Made by a program: the position numbers and the translations under genes
Shown here: positions 35,968 to 44,884 of the stretch, piece after piece
Layout: every line of letters begins with the position of its first letter
How positions within the stretch are numbered: position 1 is the first letter of the stretch
From: Olsenella_K sp050953285
GTDB taxonomy: Bacteria > Actinomycetota > Coriobacteriia > Coriobacteriales > Atopobiaceae
DNA length: 64,000 nt
Assembly: GCA_050953285.1 (NCBI GenBank)
Contig: JBMNMK010000002.1
Coordinates: forward strand, 1,240,001-1,304,000
Reading direction: 5' to 3'
Notes under the pieces: generated by a model
What the model was told of the DNA's origin: nothing
Seen by the model: only the letters and a program-made list of their open reading frames with translations
Databases searched by the model: none

Positions 35968-36356
35968 CGTGTATTGTCTATGGTGATCAGGAAGGGCATA
36001 GCATGGTCACCTACGACTATTATCGGATTTTCTACTACGTTGTACTATTCGGAAGCTTCTCCAAAGCAGCGGAGGCTCTCGGTGGAAATCAGCCCAACAT
36101 TGCGCGCAGCATCAACAGGTTGGAGAGCGAGCTTGGCTGTAAGCTTTTTGTGCGCTCAAACCGTGGGGTCAGTCTTACATCAGAAGGAAAAACTCTCTAT
36201 AAATACGTCTCAATTGCATGTGAACAACTTGATCGTGGAGAGACTGCTCTTTCAGAGATGAAAGGTCTCAATGCAGGTGCCGTTTCTGTGGGTGCAAGTG
36301 AAACCGCTTTGAGACTTTTTTTGAGGCTTCGGTAGTTTGTGTGACAAGGGGCTAGC

Positions 36357-37730
36357 CTAGGCAGCAACGCTCTTCGCTCCCTTCACGCCCTTCTTCCTCG
36401 CCTTCACCGGGCGACCCGGGAGCTGGGGCTGGCAGTCGCCGCACCTGAGCATGAGCAGGGCCACGAGGTTGTCGGTGTTGCGGAAGCCGTAGCCCATCCT
36501 CACCGTCACCTTGATCTTGTTGTTGATGGCCTCTACGCGCCCGTTGCTGATGCCGAGCTCGACTGCGGCGATGATGTCGTCGCGCCGGCGGCGCACCTTC
36601 TTCTCCACGGCGACGACCTTGGCGATCTTGCAGTAGGCGGCCCTGTGCATCCAGTCGTCGAGCAGCTCGGCGGCCTCGGAGCCGTCGGCTGCCCGGAAGA
36701 CGGCCCGCAGGTCCTCCTTGAGCTCCCAGGCCCTGACCAGCCGCGAGCCGGCCCTCTTCTTGAGCGCCTCGAGCCTCGCCCTCTGGCCGTCGGTGAGGTC
36801 CTCGGGGTTCTTCACGAGCGCGTAGCGGCTGCCCTTGATGGAGGCCGCCTCCTCCTCGAGCGCCCTGACCTCCTCGGGCGGCAGCTCGCCTTTGGCAGGC
36901 CTTCCGCGCTTGCCCTCGGGCCTGGGCCTGGCGGCCCTGGCGGCGGCCCTGGCGGCGTTCCACTCCTCGCAGCGCACGGCGTCGAGCGCGTCGTTCATCC
37001 ACTGGACCACGTGGAAGGGGTCCATGACCCACCTCGCGTTGGGGCAGCGGCGCTTGACCAGCTGCCTTATCCACCTCGCGCCGTCGGCGGTCACCACCTC
37101 TATGGCGCGCCTCTGCTCGCGCGTGAGCTCGTCGAGGAACAGGTTGAGCACGTCCTTGCCGGTGCCCTCGTGCGCCCAGATGAGGCAGCCGCGGTCGTGG
37201 TCGACGACCACCGTGACGTACTTGTGGCCCTTCTTGTACGACGTCTCGTCGATGCCGATGCGGCGCACGCCGTCGAACCTCGAGGCGCCGCGCGCGGCCT
37301 CCAGCTCGGCGTAGACGCGCCTGCACACGCCGCCCACGCTGTGCCACTCGACGCGGGCGAGCTCGGAGACCGCCGAGGCGGTGCAGCGGACCGCCAGCCA
37401 CGCCACCCAGTCCTCGAAGTCGCGCGTGAAGCGCGCCCCGTGCCGCGCCCAGGGGACGGCCTCGGTGCGCACGCCGTGCTCCGGGCAGCGCACCCTGCAG
37501 GGCGCGTACTCCAGGTAGCAGGCCGAGCGCGCCAGGTCCATCGCCCTCCACAGCCTGGGGGCCCCGCGGTTCGCCATGTCGTAGAAGTCGCAGGCCCTGC
37601 CGCATACGGGGCAGCGGCGCTGCTCGCGCTTGTAGGGCCGGACGCTCACGACGATGCGCTCGGCCTCGATGCGCGCGCCCAGGACGACCGTGCGGGCCAG
37701 ACCGAGGGCGAGAAGTAGTAGACTCTTCAT
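36357..37730 (-). CDS. ISL3 family transposase
   Basis: A 457-residue transposase. An N-terminal zinc-binding region (RRCPVCGRACDFYD ... CRVRCPEHG) is followed by an HTH and the DDE_Tnp_ISL3 catalytic domain. Acidic residues are in RIGIDETSYKKGHKYVTVVV, WVMDPFHVVQWMNDALD and SNGRVEAINNKIK. The conserved C-terminal GYGFRNTDNLVALLMLRCG is intact. The frame is complete, so the element could still move. Confidence 0.95.
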   Translation of the reverse strand: MKSLLLLALGLARTVVLGARIEAERIVVSVRPYKREQRRCPVCGRACDFYDMANRGAPRLWRAMDLARSACYLEYAPCRVRCPEHGVRTEAVPWARHGARFTRDFEDWVAWLAVRCTASAVSELARVEWHSVGGVCRRVYAELEAARGASRFDGVRRIGIDETSYKKGHKYVTVVVDHDRGCLIWAHEGTGKDVLNLFLDELTREQRRAIEVVTADGARWIRQLVKRRCPNARWVMDPFHVVQWMNDALDAVRCEEWNAARAAARAARPRPEGKRGRPAKGELPPEEVRALEEEAASIKGSRYALVKNPEDLTDGQRARLEALKKRAGSRLVRAWELKEDLRAVFRAADGSEAAELLDDWMHRAAYCKIAKVVAVEKKVRRRRDDIIAAVELGISNGRVEAINNKIKVTVRMGYGFRNTDNLVALLMLRCGDCQPQLPGRPVKARKKGVKGAKSVAA

Positions 37731-37787
37731 GCGTCACACCTCTTCGGTTGTCTGAATTTGGCTTAGCAATCATAGGCGGATGACGCG

Positions 37788-37813
37788 GAAACGGCCCCTC
37801 CCGGGGCCGTTTC
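37788..37813. terminator. Strong hairpin inside the ISL3 element, upstream of the transposase
   Basis: GAAACGGCCCC and GGGGCCGTTTC pair perfectly around TCCC between the right IS end and the transposase start. Such hairpins in IS elements block read-in transcription from flanking genes. No U tract is present. Confidence 0.6.
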
Positions 37814-38491
37814 AGTTCCAGATCGTTGTTTTCGCCCGCTGAGCTGGGCCTATGCCGGAATCTCTCCCACAGAAACCACCGAAGAGCCCTTTTTCTTCTC
37901 GACAGAATCTCTCTCTTTCATATTCGCTATCCCCATGTTCGGATCAAGATACGCAACAGCCAAACCCCCGATACATTAGACGCACTAGAAAAAGGCTTGA
38001 TAGAGCTTGCCGTAGTGACTGCCCCATTCAAAGTGAGTAAAACTTTTCATGCTGAGCGCATCTACTCCTTTGAAGAAATACTTATCGCGAGCCCAAGACA
38101 GAAGAACTTTGCCAGCAGGGGTAGGTCGGTAGAAGAGCTCACTAAAATACCTCTTTTATCTCTACCCAAGAACAGTAGTAGCTACGAATTCTATACCCAC
38201 TATTTCTTGAGCCATGGGACCTCCTATAGCCCAGACATTGAGACAGAAACGGCGGATCAAGTTCCGCCTCTTATCATGCATGACCTGGGGTTCAGCTTCT
38301 TTCCCCTGCGGATTGCACAGCAATATATTGAACAGGGAACCATCATTCAAATACCTCTTCTCACTCCACCAGGAATGCGAGAAACATGGCTCATCTATGA
38401 CCCCAAAAGAACGCGTGGCCTTGCCATTAAAAAGCTGTTGGAGTGCATCACAGATCCTTCAGTCCCAAACATAGAAGAAACCCTGCGATAG

Positions 38492-38791
38492 GTTATGCAA
38501 AATATCGCAATCAGTTGTGCTTGGGCGAGAAGGGCCTTCATGTAAGCCACCGATTCAAGCTCTCTCAGCTAGCTTGAGACTCTTCCGACTTGAGTTTCTT
38601 TACCAATAGAAACATGTCTAAATGAAGTGGGTAAGATCGTTCAAGCGCTTAAACCAACGATGTTGATAACAACATAGCCAACGTATACACGCATGATAGG
38701 TGCCCTGTTGTCACCAGCTTTAAACGTGTATTCACTGGTTATATCTGTTGGCGACCATCAAACGTCACACTATCAAGTTGAGAGGTAAGAG
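38492..38791. other. Intergenic region between mleR remnant and arsR-like gene
   Basis: Three hundred bases without a convincing gene. It holds one copy of the dispersed 9-bp motif (38523-38531), a TCAAGCT-N9-AGCTTGA repeat after the LysR stop that may serve as a terminator, and a near-perfect 16-bp palindrome GTTCAAGCGCTTAAAC at 38639-38654 (one mismatched pair). The palindrome is a candidate operator for the ArsR-family gene 138 bases downstream. Confidence 0.5.
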
Positions 38792-39148
38792 ATGAACCGA
38801 CAAGTTGAGCTGACCCACCTTGCCCAACAGATAGAGAGCTCCCAAAAGATTCTGACCGCGCTCGGTGATGAGACAAGGCAGCGCCTCATCCTAGCAATGC
38901 TCTCGCATCGTGGTTGCAGTGGAATGCGTGTGGGAGAGATTGCTGAGAAGACGGCATTGTCTCGCCCAGCAGTGTCTCATCATCTGCAGATCCTCAAGAA
39001 TGCCCGCATCATTCGCGTGAGGAAAGAAGGTACCAAGAACTACTACAGCTTTGATTTGGATTCTTTGGCACTCGATCAGCTCATCTCCACACTAGCCCAC
39101 GCAAAAAGCCTCATGGTGAGCCATGAGGCGGAAAGCAGCCGTAAGTAA
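38792..39148 (+). CDS. ArsR family transcriptional regulator
   Basis: A 118-residue winged-helix repressor: ILTALGDETRQRLILAML, then the recognition helix LSRPAVSHHLQILKNARII and the wing RVRKEGTKNYYSFD. The usual metal-binding ELCVCDL motif is absent, so it probably does not sense arsenic or zinc in the classical way. It precedes a nitroreductase gene by 93 bases and may control it. Confidence 0.9.
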   Translation: MNRQVELTHLAQQIESSQKILTALGDETRQRLILAMLSHRGCSGMRVGEIAEKTALSRPAVSHHLQILKNARIIRVRKEGTKNYYSFDLDSLALDQLISTLAHAKSLMVSHEAESSRK

Positions 39149-39241
39149 ATTACATCTATGCGAAGACATCAAAGTCAATAGAGGCATGGATGGCACGGAC
39201 ATATCAGCAATGTCTACGACATCAAGCATGGAAGGAAGAGT

Positions 39242-39901
39242 ATGGATATTTTTGAAGCTATGCACGAGCGTCATTCAGTAAGGAAATTTACAGAAAAACC
39301 GCTCGACCAAGGAGCTGTAACAAAGCTTCAGGCGGAGATAAACAATATCAATGCGCGTGAGAAGCTCAACTTTCAGCTTCTGGTAGATGAACCCGAGGCT
39401 TTTCAAGCCGGAAAGCCCAGCTACGGAGCCTTCAGTGGCTGCAGGAATTACCTTGCACTCATAGGTCCGCGAGGGCAAGAAGAAAAGGTAGGCTACTGGG
39501 GAGAACGACTTGTACTCATGGCTCAAATGCTCAACATCAACTCTTGTTGGGTAGCTCTTACCTATAAAAAGAGCAAGCGTCAGGGCACCATCCTCCCTGG
39601 TGAAAAGGCATATCCGCTCATAGCACTAGGCTATGGACAGACGCAGGGCGTGCCCCACAAAAGCAAGGACATCACCAAAATTAGCGACTATAAGAGCTCC
39701 GACCCCGCATGGTACCGTAAAGGACTCGAGGCAGCTCTTTTGGCACCAACGTCTCTCAACCAGCAGAACTTCAAGTTCACGCGCCAGGGCGATAAGGTCG
39801 TGGCAAAAGCGGGAATACTCCCCAACAGTCGCCTGGATCTTGGCATCGTGAAGTACCACTTTGAGCTGGGATCCCAAAGAGGCCCTGAGGTCTGGGGGTA
39901 G
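39242..39901 (+). CDS. Nitroreductase family protein
   Basis: A 219-residue FMN-dependent oxidoreductase-like protein. It begins MDIFEAMHERHSVRKFTEKP, the FMN-phosphate-binding start, and has GYWGERLVLMAQMLNINSCWVAL and LEAALLAPTSLNQQNFKF. It resembles the putative TM nitroreductase group found in anaerobes. The substrate is unknown. It stands between an ArsR regulator and an SRAP gene. Confidence 0.87.
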   Translation: MDIFEAMHERHSVRKFTEKPLDQGAVTKLQAEINNINAREKLNFQLLVDEPEAFQAGKPSYGAFSGCRNYLALIGPRGQEEKVGYWGERLVLMAQMLNINSCWVALTYKKSKRQGTILPGEKAYPLIALGYGQTQGVPHKSKDITKISDYKSSDPAWYRKGLEAALLAPTSLNQQNFKFTRQGDKVVAKAGILPNSRLDLGIVKYHFELGSQRGPEVWG

Positions 39902-39933
39902 GGCCGTTCGTTTGCATAGTGGGAGGTTTACGC

Positions 39934-40620
39934 ATGTGTCACAGGATGTCTCCTCTAGAAGCAAGCCAAATGCGCTTGGCACTCGATTCCCTCAAAGCCA
40001 CAGGGCATGCCCAGCTGCCTGTCGATTTTTCTCGTACCAAAATCAAGGATGCCTACCCAGGTTCACGCGTTCCCCTCTTTGTGCCCAAAGCCGCAGGTGA
40101 GCTCACAGTCCAAGAGCTCTCCTGGGGCTTCCTGCCGCAGTTTGCATCTGGCAAGCTCGTCTTTAACACAAGGATAGAAACTGCCCTGGTAGCAGCTCAA
40201 ACACAGCGTGGTATGTGGGCGCATGCCATCGTACACGGGCGCTGTCTGGTGCCGGTCCGCTGTTTTTACGAGTACAACACGCAGGCCGCAAAGCATGCAC
40301 GAGCTTCACAGCAAGCGCGCAGAGAGGCTGACGAGCTCATCTTGCAGCGCCCTGCGCCAGCCTCACCCAAGAGGCGCCCGCCATCGCCTCAGGTGAAGTT
40401 TGAGCTCCCGGGCTTTTCCGTCTTTCTTCTGGCATGCGTCACGGACGGCGAGCATTTCTCGGTAGTGACCACAGCTCCCAACCAGGATATGTCACCTATC
40501 CACAACAGAATGCCTTTGGTCTTAGGGCCTGGGGAATCTGGTCTCTGGCTAGGTCCCCAGTTTGACACACTCATAGATAGATCTCAGATCAGGCTGAGCG
40601 CAACGCCTGAGGATGCTTGA
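39934..40620 (+). CDS. SOS response-associated peptidase (SRAP/YedK, HMCES-like)
   Basis: A 228-residue protein that forms a covalent thiazolidine link to abasic sites in single-stranded DNA. The start at 39934 is fixed by the need for Cys at position 2 (MCHRM). Other family residues are the Asn-Arg of FNTRIET, the Glu in CFYEYN and the His in SPIHNRMPL. A variable basic insert occupies about residues 115-155. GGGAGG lies upstream. Confidence 0.93.
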   Translation: MCHRMSPLEASQMRLALDSLKATGHAQLPVDFSRTKIKDAYPGSRVPLFVPKAAGELTVQELSWGFLPQFASGKLVFNTRIETALVAAQTQRGMWAHAIVHGRCLVPVRCFYEYNTQAAKHARASQQARREADELILQRPAPASPKRRPPSPQVKFELPGFSVFLLACVTDGEHFSVVTTAPNQDMSPIHNRMPLVLGPGESGLWLGPQFDTLIDRSQIRLSATPEDA

Positions 40621-40655
40621 GCGTGCTAACACGGGTGCCTGGCCACGTAAAGCCG

Positions 40656-41720
40656 CTAGAAGTAACGTCCAAGCCAAGGAATTTTTCTGAGCACAGCAGT
40701 CAATACCAGGCCCAAGGTGAGCGAGAAAACAAAGCACATGAAGGCGTAGAGCCAAAGGGGCATCCACGAGAGGGGCACAGTGTCCACGAAGGCATGCACA
40801 AAGATGGGATGTACCACGTAGAGGCCAAAGCCCAGCTTATCTACGGTCAAGATCCACGGCGCCAGCTGCTGAGAGCTTCTCACATGCCTCTCTACCAGCT
40901 CACGCGCGGCCAGGAAGATCATGAGCGCATAGGGTGCTATGAACATGCTTTGGGGGAAGAATACAATGCTCACGTCCGCATCAAGCAGCTCTCCCCACGC
41001 GCCCCACACGCTCGCCACCACTCCGGCCAAGATCCCCACCGCCATCATACGCGGCGTCAAGCGCTGTGAGCTGTGGGCAAAGTATCCTAACAGCACGTAG
41101 AAAACAGGATAGCTCGCTGCGGGAATATGCAGGTTTGCCAAACCGAGCGAGAAGAGCTCGTTCACATTTGGCACGCAAAAGCACATGACATATAAGACGA
41201 TCAGGGTGTGGACGTAGGTTTGACGTGATGTATGAGCCACAAAAATCCTCAGCGCGGGCACAAGAAGATAGATGCCTATGAGCGCATAGAGGTACCACAG
41301 ATGGTCCCACGTCTCACCATATACCACCTTGATAAGGCCTTCTACCAGCGCGTCTATGCCACTAAGCCCATCTTGTATGACCGCTGAGGTCACGCCAAAA
41401 AGCAAGCCAAAGCTCATAAGCACCACCACAATGCGAGCGATATAGTGCTTGAGCTTGCTTTTTCCTATCCGCTTGGCAGGATCTAGCAGCAGGGCTCCCG
41501 TCACCATAAAAAACACGGGCACCGCCCAGCGCGTAAGCGGGATCATCACCGCTTGGCCAACCACATACGGCGTAAATCCCACCACGTCAGGCGAGGTATC
41601 GCCCAATGTAGAAACGATGGCATGCAAAAATACGATGGCAATAGCGCCCCATGCACGCAGGTAAGAAAAATATCCCACCCAGTGCGGGCGCGCGTCAGAT
41701 GATTGAGACGTGACTTCCAA
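40656..41720 (-). CDS. Acyltransferase 3 family membrane protein
   Basis: A 354-residue integral membrane O-acyltransferase (OafA/WecH-like) with about ten membrane segments. The N-terminal SYLRAWGAIAIVFLHAIVS carries the catalytic His, and RWAVPVFFMVTGALLLDPAK is conserved. It would modify a surface sugar or lipid. Translation appears to start at TTG 41720 behind AGGTGAG. It follows the ribokinase gene by 14 bases. Confidence 0.88.
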   Translation of the reverse strand: MEVTSQSSDARPHWVGYFSYLRAWGAIAIVFLHAIVSTLGDTSPDVVGFTPYVVGQAVMIPLTRWAVPVFFMVTGALLLDPAKRIGKSKLKHYIARIVVVLMSFGLLFGVTSAVIQDGLSGIDALVEGLIKVVYGETWDHLWYLYALIGIYLLVPALRIFVAHTSRQTYVHTLIVLYVMCFCVPNVNELFSLGLANLHIPAASYPVFYVLLGYFAHSSQRLTPRMMAVGILAGVVASVWGAWGELLDADVSIVFFPQSMFIAPYALMIFLAARELVERHVRSSQQLAPWILTVDKLGFGLYVVHPIFVHAFVDTVPLSWMPLWLYAFMCFVFSLTLGLVLTAVLRKIPWLGRYF

Positions 41721-41734
41721 TACTCACCTGCGCC

Positions 41735-42691
41735 TTACATCTCTGGAAGCTCAATATCTTGAGCGCCGCCCTGCTCTAACTGCGCCAAGAACTTCTCGAC
41801 CTCATCTACGGTAGGCATAGCACGCTGAGCACCTGGTTTTTGCACTGCAAGGGCACTGGCTGCGGTCGCTTTTTTCATGGCATCTACTAACGTGGCGCCG
41901 CGCAAGAGCTCGGCTGCCAACATGCCCAAATAGGCATCTCCAGCACCGGTGGTATCGACCGCCACCACAGGTATGCCATCGACCTTCAAGGGGACGTCGT
42001 TCACCATGGTGGTCGAACCACGTTTTCCCAGCGTAATGATGGTATTCTTCACGCCCTTACCAGCAAAGTATCCCAGTGCATCCTTCCAGCGCCACCTATC
42101 GGCAGGATAGATTCCTGAGAGCTGGTCACACTCGTTCTCATTGACGCAAAGAAGATCCAGCGACGCGTAGACGCTATCCGGCAGCTCTATGGCAGGTGCC
42201 GCGTTGAGTACCGTCGTCACCTTGCACTCACGCGCATGCGCAAGGAGCGCCGCTGTGGTATCCAAGCTGCATTCCAGCTGCGTTAAGAGCACATCTCCGG
42301 GCTCGGCAATCTCATCAAACTCACGGATGACACCTTCTGCATCCAAGGCCAGGTTGGCACCAGGATCCACAATGATGCGGTTCTCTTCCTCACAGCGAAT
42401 GATCATGGCCGTACCGGTAGGATAGCCCTCTGCCCGCTTGATATACGAGCAGTTGACGCCATACCACTCCAGCCCATCTTTGAGACGCGTACCAAACTCA
42501 TCCTGACCGACGCGCGCAATCATGTACGTCTCCACGCCCGAACGCGCAGCCGCCACCGCTTGGTTGCCGCCCTTGCCACCGGCATTGGTAAAAAATCCCG
42601 AGCCCATGAGTGTCTCGCCCGCACGAGGAATATGGCCACAGACCACGGAAAGATCCATGTTGAGGCTGCCAAACACGATAACTTTTGCCAT
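41735..42691 (-). CDS. rbsK: Ribokinase
   Basis: A 318-residue PfkB-family kinase. It has the N-terminal GSLNMDLSVVCGHIPRAGET, NAGGKGGNQAVAAARSG for substrate binding and DTTGAGDAYLGMLA with the catalytic Asp. The match is good to RbsK. No ribose transporter or LacI regulator lies nearby, so another pentose or nucleoside-derived ribose may be the source. Confidence 0.9.
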   Translation of the reverse strand: MAKVIVFGSLNMDLSVVCGHIPRAGETLMGSGFFTNAGGKGGNQAVAAARSGVETYMIARVGQDEFGTRLKDGLEWYGVNCSYIKRAEGYPTGTAMIIRCEEENRIIVDPGANLALDAEGVIREFDEIAEPGDVLLTQLECSLDTTAALLAHARECKVTTVLNAAPAIELPDSVYASLDLLCVNENECDQLSGIYPADRWRWKDALGYFAGKGVKNTIITLGKRGSTTMVNDVPLKVDGIPVVAVDTTGAGDAYLGMLAAELLRGATLVDAMKKATAASALAVQKPGAQRAMPTVDEVEKFLAQLEQGGAQDIELPEM

Positions 42692-42738
42692 GACAACTTC
42701 CCTTCACCGCGAGCATTACTGCGGATTCAAGACAACAG

Positions 42739-43539
42739 CTAATTCTCTTCTATCTCGCCCGCCTGAAGCCGATCGTACATGACCTTATTGGCCAAAAGCT
42801 CCTCTGTATCGTCTAGCGGTACCAGCTCACGCTCTCCATAACGCCGATCGAGCGCCTGGGCGATAAACCAATCTGCCACGCCAGGATTTTTGGGAAGCAG
42901 CGGACCGTGAATGTAGGTGCCCAGCACGTTCTTGTAGAGACATCCTTCGTATCCCGAGACACCGTCGTTTCCCCTGCCAAAGACCACCTTGCCCAGCGGC
43001 TTGACCGAATCCGCCAGGTGCGTGCGCCCACCGTGATTCTCATAGCCCACGATAGGAACGTCGGTGATGTCTGAGGTGATAGCAATGTTGCCAATGATGC
43101 GTGGCTCATCTCTATCCGTGTAAAAATCCACCAGGCTAAGGCCTTCTACCAGCTCATCTCCCATGAGATAGGACGAGCCTAAGAGCTGGTAGCCGCCGCA
43201 GACAGCGCCTAGGACGCCACCGTCTTCCACATAGGCCACGAGCTCTTGGCGCTCTCTTAAGAGCGACTCACAGACAATCTTTTGCTCACGGTCAGACCCG
43301 CCGCCAATGAAAACGATGTCTGCTCCAGCGAGCGAGGGTTTCTCGCCCACATGAACCTCTTGCACCTCACAAGTCATATGGCGCCATTCCATACGCTTGC
43401 GCAAACAGAGAATATTGCCCGAGTCTCCATAGAGATTGAGCAGCTCGGGGAAGAGATGGATGATGCGGAGTTTCTTTGCGGCACCCGAGGGCGTGGCGGG
43501 CGCGGCGGGCGAAGTGGGCGTAGTTTGTGTGCTACTCAT
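42739..43539 (-). CDS. gatD: Lipid II isoglutaminyl synthase, glutaminase subunit GatD
   Basis: A 266-residue class I glutamine amidotransferase-like protein (GATase_3) working with MurT to amidate D-Glu of lipid II. It has IIHLFPELLNLYGDSGNI, the nucleophilic Cys in VLGAVCGGYQLLG and the His in LGTYIHGPLLPKNP. Start 43539 has GGAGG 6 bases upstream and overlaps the murT stop by 8 bases. Confidence 0.95.
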   Translation of the reverse strand: MSSTQTTPTSPAAPATPSGAAKKLRIIHLFPELLNLYGDSGNILCLRKRMEWRHMTCEVQEVHVGEKPSLAGADIVFIGGGSDREQKIVCESLLRERQELVAYVEDGGVLGAVCGGYQLLGSSYLMGDELVEGLSLVDFYTDRDEPRIIGNIAITSDITDVPIVGYENHGGRTHLADSVKPLGKVVFGRGNDGVSGYEGCLYKNVLGTYIHGPLLPKNPGVADWFIAQALDRRYGERELVPLDDTEELLANKVMYDRLQAGEIEEN

Positions 43540-44881
43540 GCTGGCCTCCGAGCGCCTCAAGCTCTGCCTTGGCTGGCCACAGAGCACTGTAGTTGCATAA
43601 AACGTAGAGCGGCTGGGTGGTCGGTAGCTCTTGTATGCAAGAAAGCGCATCGGCTACCGAAGCGACAACCGGCGCCTTGATACCTGCGTACTTGAGGCGC
43701 ACGCACACGTCGTGCGCGCGCAGTCCACCAGCAAAAACGTGCATAGTGTCGCCGGATAGGCGCTCAAAATCCACGTCCCATATCCAGGAGATGTCCTTGC
43801 CGTCGTTGAAGTTGTCATTGATCACAAAGTACACGGACTTTGGCCGCTCATCCGCCAAAAGCAGCGAGATATTCTGGTTGAATCCGGTAGGATTTTTGGC
43901 CAGGTTAAGCACCACGTCGCGACCCGCCACACAGAAGTGCTGAAGCCGGCCATTTTCTGGTTTATAGCCATCAAGTACCTGCTGAAACGTCTGAGCGCTC
44001 ACGCCGGCAGCCGACGCCGCACAAAATGCCGCCAGAAGGTTATAGACCATATAGACGCCACCAAAATCCGCATGCAGCTCAGCGGGGCGAGAAATACCTG
44101 CGCCTGAAGCCTCAAACGATACACCGGAGCGTCCCACACGGACAGCGCGCGCAGATACTGCCAGCTTGGGGCGCGCAAAGTCACCGTTAGGGCACCTAAA
44201 TGCTCCCAGCTGGGCGTAGCTGCGGTAATCATAGTGGAGCTGCTCGCCGCAGACCTGGCAAAAGGCACCCTCGGGCACGCGATCATGCGGCAGATGCAAG
44301 TCCTCCGCAATACCGAAGGCCACGACCTTAGTACCCGCTTCTTCCACGCGGCGCGCGACACCCATAGAGATAGGGTCATCTCCACACACCATAAGCGTGG
44401 TTTCAGGTGAGGCGAGAAGAGCTTTCACGATGGTATCTTGCACGTGATCAATCTCACCTGCGCGGTCCAGCTGATCTCTAAACAGGTTGAGCAGCACCAA
44501 ATACGTGGGCTTTAAGGCGGGTAGGATGTTGATGGTTGAGAGCTCATCTGCCTCAATAACTGCCCAATCTGCACGAGAGCTGGGCAAAAGCGCTGCCGCC
44601 ACGCCTGCTGCCATATTGGCGCCGGCTCGGTTACACAAGACCTTGAAACCTTGCGCTTCAAGTGCAGAGGCAACAATGTTGTTGGTTGTCGTCTTGCCAT
44701 TGGTGCCGCAGACAACAATTGAGCCCACATCCAGCTTGGTCGCCAGATGCGCAATCACATCATGGTCCAGCGCAAGCGCTACGCGGCCAGGAAGCTGCGA
44801 TGCCGAGCGATGAAACAGCGTGGTAAGCCCCCAATGCGTGAGCCTGCCCAAGCCAGTTGCAAGAGATGTTTTAAAACCCAT
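43532..44881 (-). CDS. murT: Lipid II isoglutaminyl synthase, MurT subunit
   Basis: A 449-residue Mur-ligase-like subunit. It has P-loop CGTNGKTTT, the central Mur domain with a zinc-ribbon insert, and the C-terminal DUF1727 domain (NPTGFNQNISLL...). The ribbon shows Cys208, Cys211 and Cys230, but the position of the fourth Cys is Gly233 (RCPNGDF), an unusual loss. It forms an 8-base overlap with gatD and lies 3 bases after the Asp23 gene. Confidence 0.94.
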   Translation of the reverse strand: MGFKTSLATGLGRLTHWGLTTLFHRSASQLPGRVALALDHDVIAHLATKLDVGSIVVCGTNGKTTTNNIVASALEAQGFKVLCNRAGANMAAGVAAALLPSSRADWAVIEADELSTINILPALKPTYLVLLNLFRDQLDRAGEIDHVQDTIVKALLASPETTLMVCGDDPISMGVARRVEEAGTKVVAFGIAEDLHLPHDRVPEGAFCQVCGEQLHYDYRSYAQLGAFRCPNGDFARPKLAVSARAVRVGRSGVSFEASGAGISRPAELHADFGGVYMVYNLLAAFCAASAAGVSAQTFQQVLDGYKPENGRLQHFCVAGRDVVLNLAKNPTGFNQNISLLLADERPKSVYFVINDNFNDGKDISWIWDVDFERLSGDTMHVFAGGLRAHDVCVRLKYAGIKAPVVASVADALSCIQELPTTQPLYVLCNYSALWPAKAELEALGGQHE

Positions 44882-44884
44882 GAG

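Larger units (their letters stand above)
36323..37888 (-). mobile_element. ISL3 family insertion sequence inside mleR
   Basis: A 1566-bp element. The ends are imperfect inverted repeats: left GAGGCTTCGGTAGTTTGTGTG and right, read inward, GGCTCTTCGGTGGTTTCTG, sharing CTTCGGT-GTTT-TGTG. An 8-bp target duplication (CTTTTTTT at 36315-36322, CTTTTTCT at 37889-37896, one mismatch) has the length expected for ISL3. A single transposase gene fills it. G+C content is much higher than in the interrupted gene. Confidence 0.92.
36003..38491 (+). pseudogene. mleR: LysR family regulator (mleR-like) split by an ISL3 element
   Basis: The 5' part (36003-36314 plus duplication) encodes the LysR HTH: YRIFYYVVLFGSFSKAAEAL, then QPNIARSINRLESELG and LFVRSNRGVSLT. 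The 3' part (37889-38491) encodes the substrate-binding domain from RYPHVRIKIRNSQTP to the stop. Removing the IS and one target copy rejoins the frame exactly (ALRLF-LLDRISLFHIRY) and gives a normal 304-residue protein. There is no other lesion, so inactivation is probably recent. It lies divergent from mleA-mleP, which it would have controlled. Confidence 0.93.

Noticed and set aside
36352..37773. Second long ORF on the same strand as the ISL3 transposase and an antisense ORF of 357 residues.
   Set aside because: Arg/Gly/Ala-rich out-of-frame products of high-GC sequence; the 36357-37730 frame has the transposase motifs.
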